Assembly: GCA_016800925.1 (NCBI GenBank)
Contig: JABCPU010001006.1
Span: 1 to 18,775 of the forward strand
Source of the DNA: Suillus spraguei
Taxonomy: Eukaryota > Basidiomycota > Agaricomycetes > Boletales > Suillaceae
Length of the DNA: 18,775 nucleotides
Direction: 5' to 3'
The first letter of the stretch is position 1. Each line of letters opens with the position of its first letter. The notes under the pieces were generated by a model. It was not told where the DNA came from. It did not search any database and saw only the letters and a program-made list of their open reading frames with translations. The position numbers and the translations under genes are program-made. Below, in pieces: positions 8,836 through 17,925 of the stretch.

Positions 8836-10323
8836 TTAGTTGGTGAAGTCATCGGTGAACGGGGTTGTAGCAAAACCGACCCTGAAGTTCTCACCATCTA
8901 ACACAATGTAGAAGCGCTGCATAAATGTATAGCCAGCAATAAAGCCAAGCCCACTGCGAGTGGCCGTACCCAGGTTGGTGATGATGAGATATATGCCATC
9001 TGTCTCGCCACCACGAAGCTTATAGTTGAGGAAACGAGGCCAGATTTGGGCGTTAGCGTTGAGAGTGAGGATTATCTGTGCAAAATGGTGAACAAGGGGT
9101 GTGAGGGCTGACAGAATTGACATACCTGGCTCATATGGAAATTCAACGGCTGTAGGTCATTGTACCTGTCAAGGGTAATACGGAGAAGACCAGTCGGTTC
9201 ATCGAAAGTAGCGCCGGTTGCAGCCTGGTATTTGGCATAGGCATCTATCGAACGCTGATTAGACCATTATTACTCGCTGCACTCTAAATACACACAGGGG
9301 GCAATTTTAATAAAGCTGCTCCCAGAGTCGATGATACCAGCAGCGTCGTCCAAGATGTCCGTATTGCCGTAAATGATGCTCTGATCAATACCCCAGTAGT
9401 TCGCTGAGGGGGCGATTTCGGTGAAAGGACTGAAACAACATAATTACTAAGAGTCTGAATTGACCTAGGAGCTGAGGTAGCTTACGTGTATACAATGTTA
9501 CCAGTGAACTTGGTATAGTCAATGTCACCAAAGGAGAGCTCTCCAACATCGGTGTATGGATTCCAAGCGTTGGGCCGGAAAAAGATACCAACAATGTTAT
9601 GATCAATGACGCCCGCGTTAATCAGGCAGTCAGTAAAAGTCGGGTACGTGATACCCGGGCTATCTGTCAGGGTGTCGACTGTCAAATACTGAGGCCCGAG
9701 GCCAAAGACACCGTCATATCCGATGTTGCTCGAAGTAGAAGCAACAGCGAGGTCGTAGTTGGGGATAGTAAGCCCACCGCCGAGGGTGACAGTATCTCGG
9801 AAAATAGTTCCTATAGACAATTGTAGGTATTGTCAATATTTTCAACTTATGATATTATACCAGAGAAGGAGGCAATTGGACCCCCAGTGATACCGTAGGT
9901 TCCCCCCACACGCCGTCCGGTGTAGACGCCGGTTTCGCCGTATGGACTGCGCGCGCGAATCCATGTGACCGCGCTACCGGTGTCAACAAGCACGTTGTCT
10001 TCAATAATATATTAGTCGTCGCATATGTTCTCAGTGTTGAACTAACAGGTCTTGGGAGGGCTACCAACGCTAAGTGCCACGGTATATTTACCCGCACTCC
10101 TGTCGAATAGCGTAGAAATGCTTTTAGCACGTTGATCACGCGTATGGTAGTCCTTGAAGGCCGCCACACGAGCTTTGTCCTCTTGCACGAGGTCAATAGT
10201 ACTATTGGAGAAGTTCAGTCTCCTGGTAAGAGGGAGGGTGATGGTGGAATTGCGGACTTCAACGGGCGATCCCATGATTGACAAAGCCAGGAGAAGAGTC
10301 AACAAGGATGCAGTGGGGAACAT
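8836..10323 (-). CDS. Secreted pepsin-like aspartic protease, copy B (intact)
   Basis: A1-family endopeptidase, probably secreted and acid-active as in wood-decay fungi. Exons are 10323-10047, 9998-9861, 9810-9486, 9429-9296, 9244-9126 and 9075-8836; the GT-AG introns are 48, 50, 56, 51 and 50 bp. The joined exons make 1233 nt with no internal stop: 410 residues, normal for polyporopepsin precursors. Residues 1 to about 18 form a signal peptide (SLLTLLLALSIMGS), followed by a propeptide to about 75. The first catalytic Asp is D98 in VDTGSAVTWI, the flap Tyr about Y127 (TYG), and the second catalytic Asp D281 in GIIDSGSSFIKIA. DSG replaces DTG, a change tolerated in A1 enzymes. The C-terminus (GYTFMQRFY, RVGFATTPFT) is family-like. 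The start is the only ATG that gives a signal peptide. This is the only copy whose frame holds throughout. Confidence 0.88.
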
Positions 10324-10660
10324 GGCTCATTGGAAGTAATATCATACTCAGTAGCCCATTATAAGTTATGTGCCAGCGACTGCGATGACCGTGGCACGTA
10401 CTATATTGAAACGTCCCCTCGAAAAAGCAATGATCAGGTAGTTCAGATCCAAGTCAGATCATGAGTGCAAGAATTCAACCTCTCGGTAAAATGTGGCAAG
10501 ACACACTTCACGTTCATTTTCATAGAGATGCCACCTGTCATGAATACATTGCCCATGTTAGTGTAGCAAGCGTTGATGAGCGCTGAGGAGAGCGGTTGCA
10601 ATGTCCACATTGCTTTGTCAGACGCAAATGACACGTAAAATCTTGCCCGTTACGTGGACA
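10324..10660 (-). repeat. Upstream module of protease copy B
   Basis: It aligns with 6639-6960 and 14743-15205. The TATA-like site (cattataag on plus, 10358-10366) keeps its distance from the ATG. A 63-codon minus-strand frame (10443-10634) includes LSSALINACYTNMGNVFMTG, similar to the peptides in modules A and D; I do not recognise it. Module B lacks the roughly 79 bp present in D at 14934-15012. Near 10650 similarity to A and D ends. Confidence 0.65.
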
Positions 10661-10779
10661 TCAACATTGAATTTGAAATTTGAATGTATCCCTGCTATAG
10701 TAGTATTTGGATGTATCAATATGACACTATGGGCTGGACCCGCACATCACTGGTCAAATCCATAGGAGAACATATAGTC

Positions 10780-11485
10780 AAACGGTAGGTTCGTATTCAG
10801 GTGCTAATCCCACACGATTATAGACTAAAATCAGATGTACGGACCCTACAAACCAGATATAATTCAGTCGTCAGAATAGTACTAGCAATCCATATTTAAA
10901 TTCTGCAATTTAGCCAGTGTTCCTACGTCAGATTAGGACACAAAACGGGTACTTCCTACTGCTCTGCCACCTCGGGATTTGCATGAGTTGCCAACGTTTC
11001 GCGCTCTGTCCAGGTTCAAGGCTTGATACCGTGCTGCTGTGAAACATCATCAACGCTACGTCATTAACGTGAGAAGATTTATTGAGAGACCCGCAACCTG
11101 CCAGGATCAAAAGCATACCGTCTCCTACAACATTTATCGAGAGGTCGAATGTTTGCACTAATGATGTGACTCAGATTGGAACTCGGGCTACCTCATCATT
11201 GCTTTTTCGAGGGGGACGTTTCAATACAAGTAGTACGTGCCACGGTCATCGTGTTCGCTGGCACATAATTTGAAGTCTATAATGGGCTACTGAGTAAGAT
11301 ATTACTTCCAATAAGTCATGTTCCTCACTGCATCCTTGCTCCTAGCTTTGTCAATCACGGGATCCCCTGTCGAAGTTCGCAATTCTCCCATCATCCTTCC
11401 CCTCACCGGGAGACTGAACCTCTGAAAGCATTCGTATGCTATTCGGCAATTGGGGTAAATACACCGTAGCACTTGCCGTTGGGGT
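10780..11485 (+). repeat. Inverted copy of the protease upstream region and exon 1 (copy C, left part)
   Basis: Read on plus, this matches the reverse complement of about 6390-7290: the block at 10780-10975 pairs with 7105-7290, 11041-11270 with the upstream flank, and 11271-11317 with the promoter-near sequence. It ends in exon 1 of a protease (11318 onward). It stands head-to-head with module B, so 10324-10640 and 11080-11317 form imperfect inverted arms. It shares with module D a segment (GGATCAAAAGC, 11101-11111) that A and B lack. Confidence 0.7.
11318..11480 (+). pseudogene. Protease copy C, exon 1 remnant
   Basis: The translation from ATG 11318 is MFLTASLLLALSITGSPVEV followed by a conserved propeptide start, then TGA at 11423-11425. 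About 100 bases found in the other copies (encoding the propeptide middle, ending AESI) are missing at about 11422. Past it the sequence resumes as GKYTVALAVG, the end of exon 1. The signal peptide is recognisable but shorter by a few residues. Nothing of exons 2-6 follows on this strand. Confidence 0.8.
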
Positions 11486-11556
11486 ACGTGGCAGGGTTAG
11501 TTCTGGTGTTGAATGTCAAATCTTCAGACCCAATGCCAAGGATGCCGTCATATCTG
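11482..11556 (-). pseudogene. Protease exon 3 fragment on the opposite strand (copy C, right part)
   Basis: On minus, 11556-11482 reads RYDGILGIGSEDLTFNTRTN then PATYP, matching the middle of exon 3 in A, B and D (YDGxxGLGPQ...TYPTFTDC). It meets the plus-strand exon 1 remnant at about 11482-11486 with shared bases ggggtac, so an inversion joined two parts of one gene tail to tail. On the other side (from 11557) the sequence is unrelated and ends ctttcag on minus, like an acceptor site. Confidence 0.75.
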
Positions 11557-11990
11557 AAAGCATGTGCAAGGGTAGTACATAGAGGCATCGATACGAATGA
11601 GCACGTACACAAGAGCCGCATCAAAAAAAGACTTGCTGTGAAACAGACAGCGGACTGCAACCAGGAACAAAAGCCTGGGGCGGTAATGAATGAAGAACGA
11701 AAGTAGAAATGAAAACTCAGTACATACCTGCGGGCCTGAGCAGTGAGTGAGGGCAATAAGCCAACGAGGAAGGACAACGAGCGAGGTCTTGTGCCTGGGC
11801 ATCTAGGAGATGAGGTTGGTTGATGCAGTGAAGCAGCATAAAACGCACAAAACACCACTGTAGCTGCAAACTGGGATCACAGGGATCACAGTGGAGTTCC
11901 TGAATTCACCTGCGTCATATTTCAATTATGATGAGAGGATAGGGCACCTCACTGAGGCTGACTGGTCAACCAAAAATCCAGTAGGAGAAG
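11557..11990. other. Unassigned stretch between copy C and the transposase relic
   Basis: Frames of up to 139 codons occur on minus but encode low-information, Phe- and Ser-rich sequence without family motifs. A minus-strand segment starting GTATGTACTG (about 11730) and ending CTTTCAG (11557) has intron-like borders. There is a short direct repeat, gggatcacag twice, at about 11873-11892. Nothing else is supported. Confidence 0.4.
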
Positions 11991-12605
11991 ACGACGAGGT
12001 AGAAGTTGATCAGTTGGAACTTGGAACTTGGAGCCGTCTATGGTCATGACGGCGCATAGCGAGTCATGGTCTCCTCGAACAAAAAATTCACGAAGCTGTG
12101 CGCATTATCCATAGTGTGATCATCCATCATGACGTGCACAAGTACGCTCGTTCTTGCTAGTTTCATTGAGGACAACAAAGTCTGAGCCATTACCAACGGA
12201 GTCATTCCGAAGACTATTTCTGAACTCCTCTTGATGGACATCGCCGCGTTCGCACGCAATATTCTAGAGCATTTTGAGAGAAAGGCCAACTTCTTTGAGA
12301 TTGCGAGATATGGATAATGGGGTGATGGTGATGTTGTGCTCGACTGCAAGCCAGGTCGAAAACCCGTCGAGGAACAAATCTTGAGCAGAGTTCTTAATAT
12401 GTTTTGCCAATGAAAGCAGCTGGCCCGAGAAACACTGAGCATTGCAGAGATATCTTCAACGTTCCAACCACGATACCAGAGTGTGAGCGCATATCCTTTT
12501 AGATCGTTGCTTATTCGTCGGTTGACCAGCGAACACTGAGACGCAGTGATGGCCCAACCCAACCAAATCACGTTTCGCCCTCACACGGTAATACGAATAC
12601 GTATG
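11990..12605 (-). pseudogene. Tc1/mariner-like (IS630-type) transposase remnant
   Basis: On minus, the N-terminal part (12520-12394) reads RRISNDLKGYALTLWYRGWN then VEDISAMLSVSRASCFHWQ, a helix-turn-helix typical of fungal Tc1/mariner transposases. Further down, in another frame, come NETSKNERTCARHDG (about 12167-12123) and REFFVRGDHDSL (about 12085-12050), corresponding to the DDE-region signature (V/F)DETSKNxRTxAR and FVRGDRYS. The first catalytic Asp is replaced by Asn (codon at 12165-12167). At least one frameshift and two stops (after HDG) break it, and the C-terminal catalytic residues are gone. The sequence just upstream (12540-12628) recurs at 7455-7540 and may hold the element's terminus. 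It sits between copy C and module D. Confidence 0.72.
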
Positions 12606-12639
12606 TGATGTTATCTTTCCTGGTGAGATGACGTTTTGG

Positions 12640-12850
12640 ACTTTTGGTGATGTTGATGGTTTAGAGGGAGAACTTGTGCAGTGGTCAACAACAGGCTCGT
12701 CATTCATCGTGCAATCTCAGAAAACGATTGATGATTCACAGTCGCATGTGCTTGTCAAAATTTTCCCTATATTTTCAAGTTCAATTCGATCGCATGGTTC
12801 TTCGTCACACAAGATCACCCATGCTACGAATCGCCGTGTCGAGCCTCCAG
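12640..12850 (+). pseudogene. Mak11-like WD40 gene fragment, next to protease D
   Basis: From 12665 it matches exon 3 of the full WD40 gene: GELVQWSTTGSSFIVQSQKT, then the following intron and the start of exon 4 (KITHA, where the full gene has TITHPSRIH). The one-base loss (GATGATTC) and the damaged donor (GCATGT) are the same as in the 8196-8400 copy, so the two fragments share an ancestor more recent than their split from the full gene. The acceptor region is deleted here. Both copies also share ttttggtgatgttgatggtttag before the exon, of which the full gene has only the last bases. Confidence 0.8.
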
Positions 12851-13255
12851 ATCTATATGTCTGATCAAAGCAGAGGTCACCATGGTAGTCAGGAAAGAAC
12901 ATTTAAATAGGAAATTGAGCTAGCAACACAGTAGGGTGAATAGAATTGGAGACCCACAACGCCATGGAAAAAAAACAAAAGTCTTCATGGTAGTCAATAA
13001 AAGAGTACAGAAAGAAGAAAGAACGATGAATACCCAATTAAGCTGTCCGAACTGAAATAAGATTCTATGTTCGCCAATACGGTCTACGAAAGCTGTGAAT
13101 TGCGGGTCCCCCATGCTCCAAATTAATGTTGTTGAGACTCAAGATGCGAATGCTATGCCATAACATCGACGACTTTACCTACGTTGCGATTCAGCCATCT
13201 GTACAAACCCGTTTGCGTCGGAAAACGATCCCTTGTATATTTTGGCAATTCCATA
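12850..13255. repeat. Downstream flank of protease module D
   Basis: It aligns with 8400-8835 over its full length with small indels, including gtctgatcaaagcagaggtc and aagctgtccgaactgaaata. It joins the WD40 fragment to the 3' end of protease D just as in module B. Confidence 0.75.
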
Positions 13256-14742
13256 TTAGTTGGTGATGGCACCAGTGAACGGGGTTGTGGCAAAAGCGAC
13301 CCCGACGTTGTCACCATCTAACACAGTGTAGAAGCGCTGCATAAATGTGTAGCCAGCAATAAAGTCAAGCCCATGGCCAGTGGGTGTGCCATGCTGGTAA
13401 TGATGAGATATATGCCATATTTCTCACCGCCAGAAAGCTTGTTGTTGAGAGAACGAGGCCATATTTGCGCGTTAGGGATGAGACTGAGGATTTGCTGTGC
13501 AAAATGATGAACAAGGGGTGTGAGGGCTTACAGAATTGACATACGTCGCTAATATGGAATTTCAAGTCCCGTAGGGCATTGTACTGGTCAGAGGTAATAC
13601 GGAGAAGACCAGTTGGCTGATCGAAAGTAGCGCCGGTTGCCGCCTGGTACTTGTCATAGGCATCTATTGAACGCTTATTAGACCATTATTACTCGCTGCA
13701 CTCTAAATACACACCAGAGGCAATTTTAATGAAGGTGCTGCCAGTATCGATGATACCAGCAGTGTGGAACAAGATCACCGTGTTGCCATAAGTGATGCTC
13801 TGATCGATACCCCAGTAGCTCGCTGAGAGGGGGGTGTGGGTGATGGGACTGAAACAAAACAATTACTAAGAGTCTGGATTGATGTAGGAGCTGAGGTAGC
13901 TTACGTGAATACAATGGTACCAGTGAACTTGGTATAGTCAACGCCACCAAAGGAGAGCTCTCCAACATCGGTGCCTCGATCCCCAGTGATGGGCTGGAAA
14001 AAGATACCAATAAGGTTATGACTAATGGCTCCTGCGTTAACCAGGCAGTCGGTAAAAGTCGGGTACGTTTCAGTCGGGTCATCTGTCAGGGTGTTGACTG
14101 TCAAATATCGAGGCCCGAGGCCAAGGATACCGTCATATCCGATGTTCCTCGAAGTAGAAGCAACAGCGAGTTCGTAGTCGGGGATGGTGAGCCCACTACC
14201 GAGAGTGACGGTATCTCGGAAGATAGTTCCTATAGATAATTGTAGGTATTTTAAAATTATGATATTGTTGTATGTTATACCAGAGAAGGAGGTAACACTA
14301 GGCCCCTAGCACCGTAGATTTCCTCTACGCCCTGTCTAGTGTTGACGCTGGTGCCCGTTAGCTTGTATGGAGTGGAGGCGCCGATCCACGTAACAGAGCT
14401 ACCGGTGTCGACAATCAAGGTGTCTTCAATAATACGTTAGCAGCCGCATGTTTTCTCAGTGTTGAACTAACAGATTCTGGAGGGACTGCCAACGCCAAGT
14501 GCTGCGATATATTTACCCCCGCCGAATGCCATAGGAATACTTTCAGCACGTCTGCCATTCGTATGGTAATCCTTCAAGGCCGCCACACGAGCTTTATCGT
14601 GTTGCACGAGGTCGATAGTACCATTGGAGAAGTTCAGGTTCCTGGTAAGGGGAAGGATGATGGGAAAATTGCGAACTTGAACGGGCGATCCTGCGATTGA
14701 CAAAGCCAGGAGAAGTGTCAACAAGAATGCACTGAGGAACAT
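13256..14742 (-). pseudogene. Secreted pepsin-like aspartic protease, copy D, frameshifted twice
   Basis: The six-exon structure equals that of copy B: 14742-14472, 14423-14281, 14229-13905, 13848-13715, 13663 to about 13554, and a last exon to the expected TAA at 13256-13258. The introns are GT-AG, 48-56 bp. A signal peptide (FLLTLLLALSIAGS), DTGSSVTWIGA (closest of the three to the classical DTGSS) and GIIDTGSTFIKIA are all present. Exon 2 has a 6-base insertion and a 1-base loss near 14295-14310, which breaks the frame before the flap. The last exon loses one base at about 13380-13393, almost where copy A does, so the frame would end at 13318. Without repair no full protease is made. Both active-site motifs remain, so decay may be recent. 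Confidence 0.8.
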
Positions 14743-15235
14743 GACTTATTGTAAGTAATATTATACTCAGTAGCCCATTATATACTTCAGGTTATGTGCC
14801 AGCAAACGCGATGACCGTGGGCCGTGGCACGTATGAAACGTCCCTCTTCGAAAGAGCAACGACGAGGTAGTTCCGATCCGAGTCACATCATGAGTGTAAA
14901 AATTTAACCTCTCCATAAAATGTGGTAAGAGACGATTTGCTTTTGATCCTAGGAGGTGACAGGAATTTCAATACAATCCACTTAGTTACCAATGGCTCAA
15001 ACATTCATGACTTACCTCACGTTCATTTCCACAGAGATGCCACCCATCATGAATACATTGCCCAGGTTAGGGTAGCAAGCGTTGCTGAGCGCTGAGGAGA
15101 GCAGTTGCAACGTCCAGATTGCGACCGTCCGACCCTGACTGAGAATCATTAATCACTCCTTGGGAGAAGGGTTTTGTTCGACGCAAATGACACGTAAAAT
15201 CTTCGCCCGTTACGTCACGTTAGCGACGCAGCGTT
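14743..15235 (-). repeat. Upstream module of protease copy D
   Basis: It aligns with the flanks of A and B, with a TATA-like site (attatata on plus, 14777-14784). It carries about 79 bases (14934-15012) missing from A and B. On minus these begin GTAAGT, contain ggtaactaag and include CACCTCCTAG, so they resemble an intron. The peptide read just before the GTAAGT is SSALSNACYPNLGNVFMMGG then ISVEMNVR. After the possible splice the frame continues LLPHFMERLNFYTHDVTRI, similar to LPHFTERLNSCTHDLT in B. This hints at a small unrecognised gene on minus, shared between modules. No start codon or stop could be fixed. Confidence 0.5.
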
Positions 15236-15408
15236 GATGGTGCGTTCAGTGCCGGGTTATGCAGCCTGCCGGAATGTTTTGGCAGTATCACCAGCGCGAT
15301 TGCATTATGTAATTATATGTTGTGCTGACCATCTATTACCATTTTGGGTCACATCACCAGTCATCAATACTTGTGTACTGAGATAATATTTGGCATAAGC
15401 ACACCGAA

Positions 15409-16926
15409 ATGGCCACAGTAACAAACAGCAAAAGGGCGAGACTTGCGAGCCCGCGAAAAGACAAGAAGAAAGTCCAACCCGTCCCCAAAGTGATACGAAC
15501 CATCTTGTATCCTCCACGAAGGGCAAACGAAAAGCAAAACCAACCACAAAACCTGTCTCGGATGATACTACCCTCCCAACTTCCTTCAAGGTAATCGCGG
15601 GATCCTATGAAAAACTGCTTTATGGCTTTGACGGAACTGTCTCGCTCGATGAGACTAACGATGGCTACAAATTCGAGCTGCAACCTATCTTTGTATTCCC
15701 CGCACATGTATCGTGCATCAAGGCGGTCGCTGCGTCCCCGAATGGCGGAAAATGGCTTGCTACTGGGAGTGCAGATGAAGTCATAAAGGTGTGGGATTTG
15801 CGCAGGAGAAAAGAGATCGGCGGGCTCATGCACACGAAGGTGAGTTATAGTGATCTATATATCTGCCTCTTTCCAAATTGTTGCGACAGGGTCCATAACA
15901 CAGCTTCAATTTCCCTCCCGCTCGCATCTTCTCTCAGCGTCTGAAGACGGTTCCTTGTGCCTGTTTCATGCACGCGACTGGGTCGTGCTTCGCACCCTCA
16001 AAGGCCACAAGGGACGAGTCAATTCTATAGCCGTGCATCCGTCCAACAAAGTCGCGCTGAGCGTAGGCAAAGACAATACGCTGCGCATGTGGGATCTCAT
16101 GCGGGGGAAGGGGTCTGCTAGCACAAAGCTGGGGAAGGGTGAATGTTTGTTTCTCTAGGCGTCAGACCCATTTCTCATCTCATTTGATGGTTTAGAGGGA
16201 GAACTCGTGCGGTGGTCAACGACAGGCTCGTCGTTTGTTGTGCAATCTCAAAAAACGATTGATGTATTCACGGTCGTACGTGCATGTCATAACTTTCCCT
16301 ATATTTTCAAATTCAGTTCGATCGCACTTAGGACATGGTTCTTCGTAATACAATCACGCATCCATCCCGAATACATACGATTCGGTTCAGTAATCGAGTA
16401 AATGGCTAGGAGAGCTATTGCTTGTTGGAGCAGAAGACAAAAAATTGTCGATCTACGACATTCCAGATGACCCGGAAAAAATGCCCACTGTCATTGCAGA
16501 AATGACCGGACACTCTAATCGGTATGTACAATACACTCGCTCGGACATTGTTTTTACTGTCATTTTAGCGTAAAAGCAGTCGAGATCCTTCCTCTCGCAC
16601 TACCCCGATCAACGAAGACAAATGCACTCCTCTCGACTATCATCCTGTGCACCGTCTCATCTGACGGTAAAATCCACGTTTACGACCTGGCTTCACTGCC
16701 TGCAGGACAAAAAGCCGGAAGTGAAGTGCTGCAGATATCATCTGTGGCTGAGTACGACACAAAAGGCACGCGGCTGACGTGCGTGACCATCGCGGAAGGC
16801 GAGGCTCTTGCGAATAGGAAGAGTGTGAATGGGAAACGGAAGCGGGGAGATGAAGACAGCCAAGATGAAGATGAAGAATGGGGAACTCACGAAGACGCAG
16901 AGCACGAAGAAAGTAGATCAGGCTGA
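15409..16926 (+). pseudogene. Mak11/PAK1IP1-type WD40 protein gene, with three apparent single-base deletions
   Basis: Mak11 family proteins act in 60S ribosomal subunit assembly in the nucleolus. Exons: 15409-15839, 15890-16138, 16196-16275, 16332-16521 and 16569-16926; the GT-AG introns are 47-57 bp. The total is about 436 residues, the usual family size. WD40 signs are SADEVIKVWDLRRRKEIGG, GHKGRVNSIAVHP, DNTLRMWDLMRGKGSAST, THPSRIHTIRF and LLLVGAEDKKLSIYD; the C-terminus is acidic and Lys/Arg-rich (KRKRGDEDSQDEDEEW). The frame breaks at about 15480-15500 (basic N-terminal tail), about 15832 (before the first splice, where LM-x-HEG is expected) and about 16406 (between RFSN and GELLLV); each fits loss of one base. 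Splice sites are all intact, so it may be a living gene with sequence errors, or a young pseudogene. It was probably once divergent to protease D. Confidence 0.8.
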
Positions 16927-17609
16927 GGTTTGTTAGATTTCCTGTTTATCGTATACTTAGCTACTATAACTCACCGATGCTAGTCTTGTTCACTTTTTTT
17001 TTAGTTCATGAGGGTGTTCCTACTAGCACGAACTTTAGCCTCGTATCACCAGTCATTCGGAGTAGCATTAGTGCCTAAGTACTACCTTCGTGTGCAGTCC
17101 GAGTCAAGATCATAATGTTTAGGTCCCGTCACTCAGCCAGCTGCGTCGATCGTTCCTCCTGATTTCTGGTAAACACCAAGTCGATGGCCAGCAGTATGAC
17201 CTTCAAGGACACCCAACAGTCTACTTTAGATAAATACGAGCGTCTAAAAGCGCGTTTCATGAGCTGGGTCAAATGCTGGAAGTGCGCACGGTATTCACCA
17301 GACTTGGACCGCCGTAACCTTCAAGTTCCGATCGGAAGCTGCCGCAACTTAATTGATTCTTATCCAAGTTTAAGTTAACTTGTTTCATGGTTTTGATGTT
17401 CAGTTGTTGTTTGATCTCGTACCACTGATCGGAACAATGAAAGGACGTACTTTTCTGCACACGCAGTACGTGTATTATACTTACCTTGAGTGAGAATCTC
17501 AATGCCTACCAAATGATGCACAGTCTAGATACCGGTCCTTTGCCTAAGCTACATGCTCTCCCTCAACTCCAACTCTTCTATCCTGACGTCTCATCATCTC
17601 ATCCATTAC
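16927..17609. other. Intergenic stretch after the WD40 gene, nothing recognised
   Basis: This includes the likely 3' UTR and terminator region of the Mak11-like gene. Frames are below 80 codons (17184-17378 plus, 17269-17502 minus) and show no motif. I see no repeat shared with the rest of the window. Confidence 0.5.
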
Positions 17610-17925
17610 ATGGAGCTATCCCTATATACGGTCCGAACATTCAGAGGACACGATGATAGCGTACAGGAAATGGCGTCCTCGAAAACGACTCAGAACTCGA
17701 GTTGAGTTTTTATCGTTTGGACGTGCTTATGACTTGAGAATAATAAGAACGTCAACAATAACACTATCCGCATTTGGGACATACAAACAGGAATCAAGGA
17801 TGGTATGATCAAGATATCCGGGGATGCAGAGATGAAGGAGCTTATCGGATGTCTGTCGCATCGCATAGACTGTGCTGGTTTCATGCAGTTTTCACTCGAT
17901 GACAAAAGGTTCGTCTTTCATCAGA
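17610..17925 (+). pseudogene. WD40-repeat protein remnant
   Basis: From ATG 17610 the frame reads TVRTFRGHDDSVQEMAS and stops at 17705. After about 50 bases comes NNTIRIWDIQTGIKDG, then LSHRIDCAGFMQFSLDDKR and, frameshifted, SSDYKTVSLL. RGHDDSV, IRIWDIQTG and SLDDKR are the GH start, WD end and d-strand positions of WD40 repeats. Similar long WD40 arrays occur in fungal NACHT-WD40 proteins. Too little is left to name a family, and the sequence is not a copy of the Mak11-like gene. Confidence 0.55.

Noticed and set aside
11439..11858. 139-codon minus frame as a possible gene
   Set aside because: Only its end (about 11556-11482) matches protease exon 3. The rest is unrelated Phe/Ser-rich sequence and the last codons are antisense to copy C exon 1, so it is a chance fusion across a rearrangement joint.
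12920..13114. Minus frame with DRIGEHRILFQFGQL as a small membrane protein
   Set aside because: A similar stretch exists near 8625, but there the frame is not kept and no family is recognised. It lies in the duplicated downstream flank, so shared ancestry explains the similarity without coding.
15354..15833. 159-codon frame on minus, partly hydrophobic
   Set aside because: It is fully antisense to exon 1 of the Mak11-like gene, whose WD40 motifs and splice sites are clear. No family motif is visible in the minus frame.
16321..16335. In-frame TAG inside the Mak11-like gene after CGATCGCACT
   Set aside because: An acceptor at TTAG (ending 16331) with donor GTACGT (16276) removes it and gives a continuous DVFTV-DMVLRNTITHPSRIH match, so it lies in an intron.
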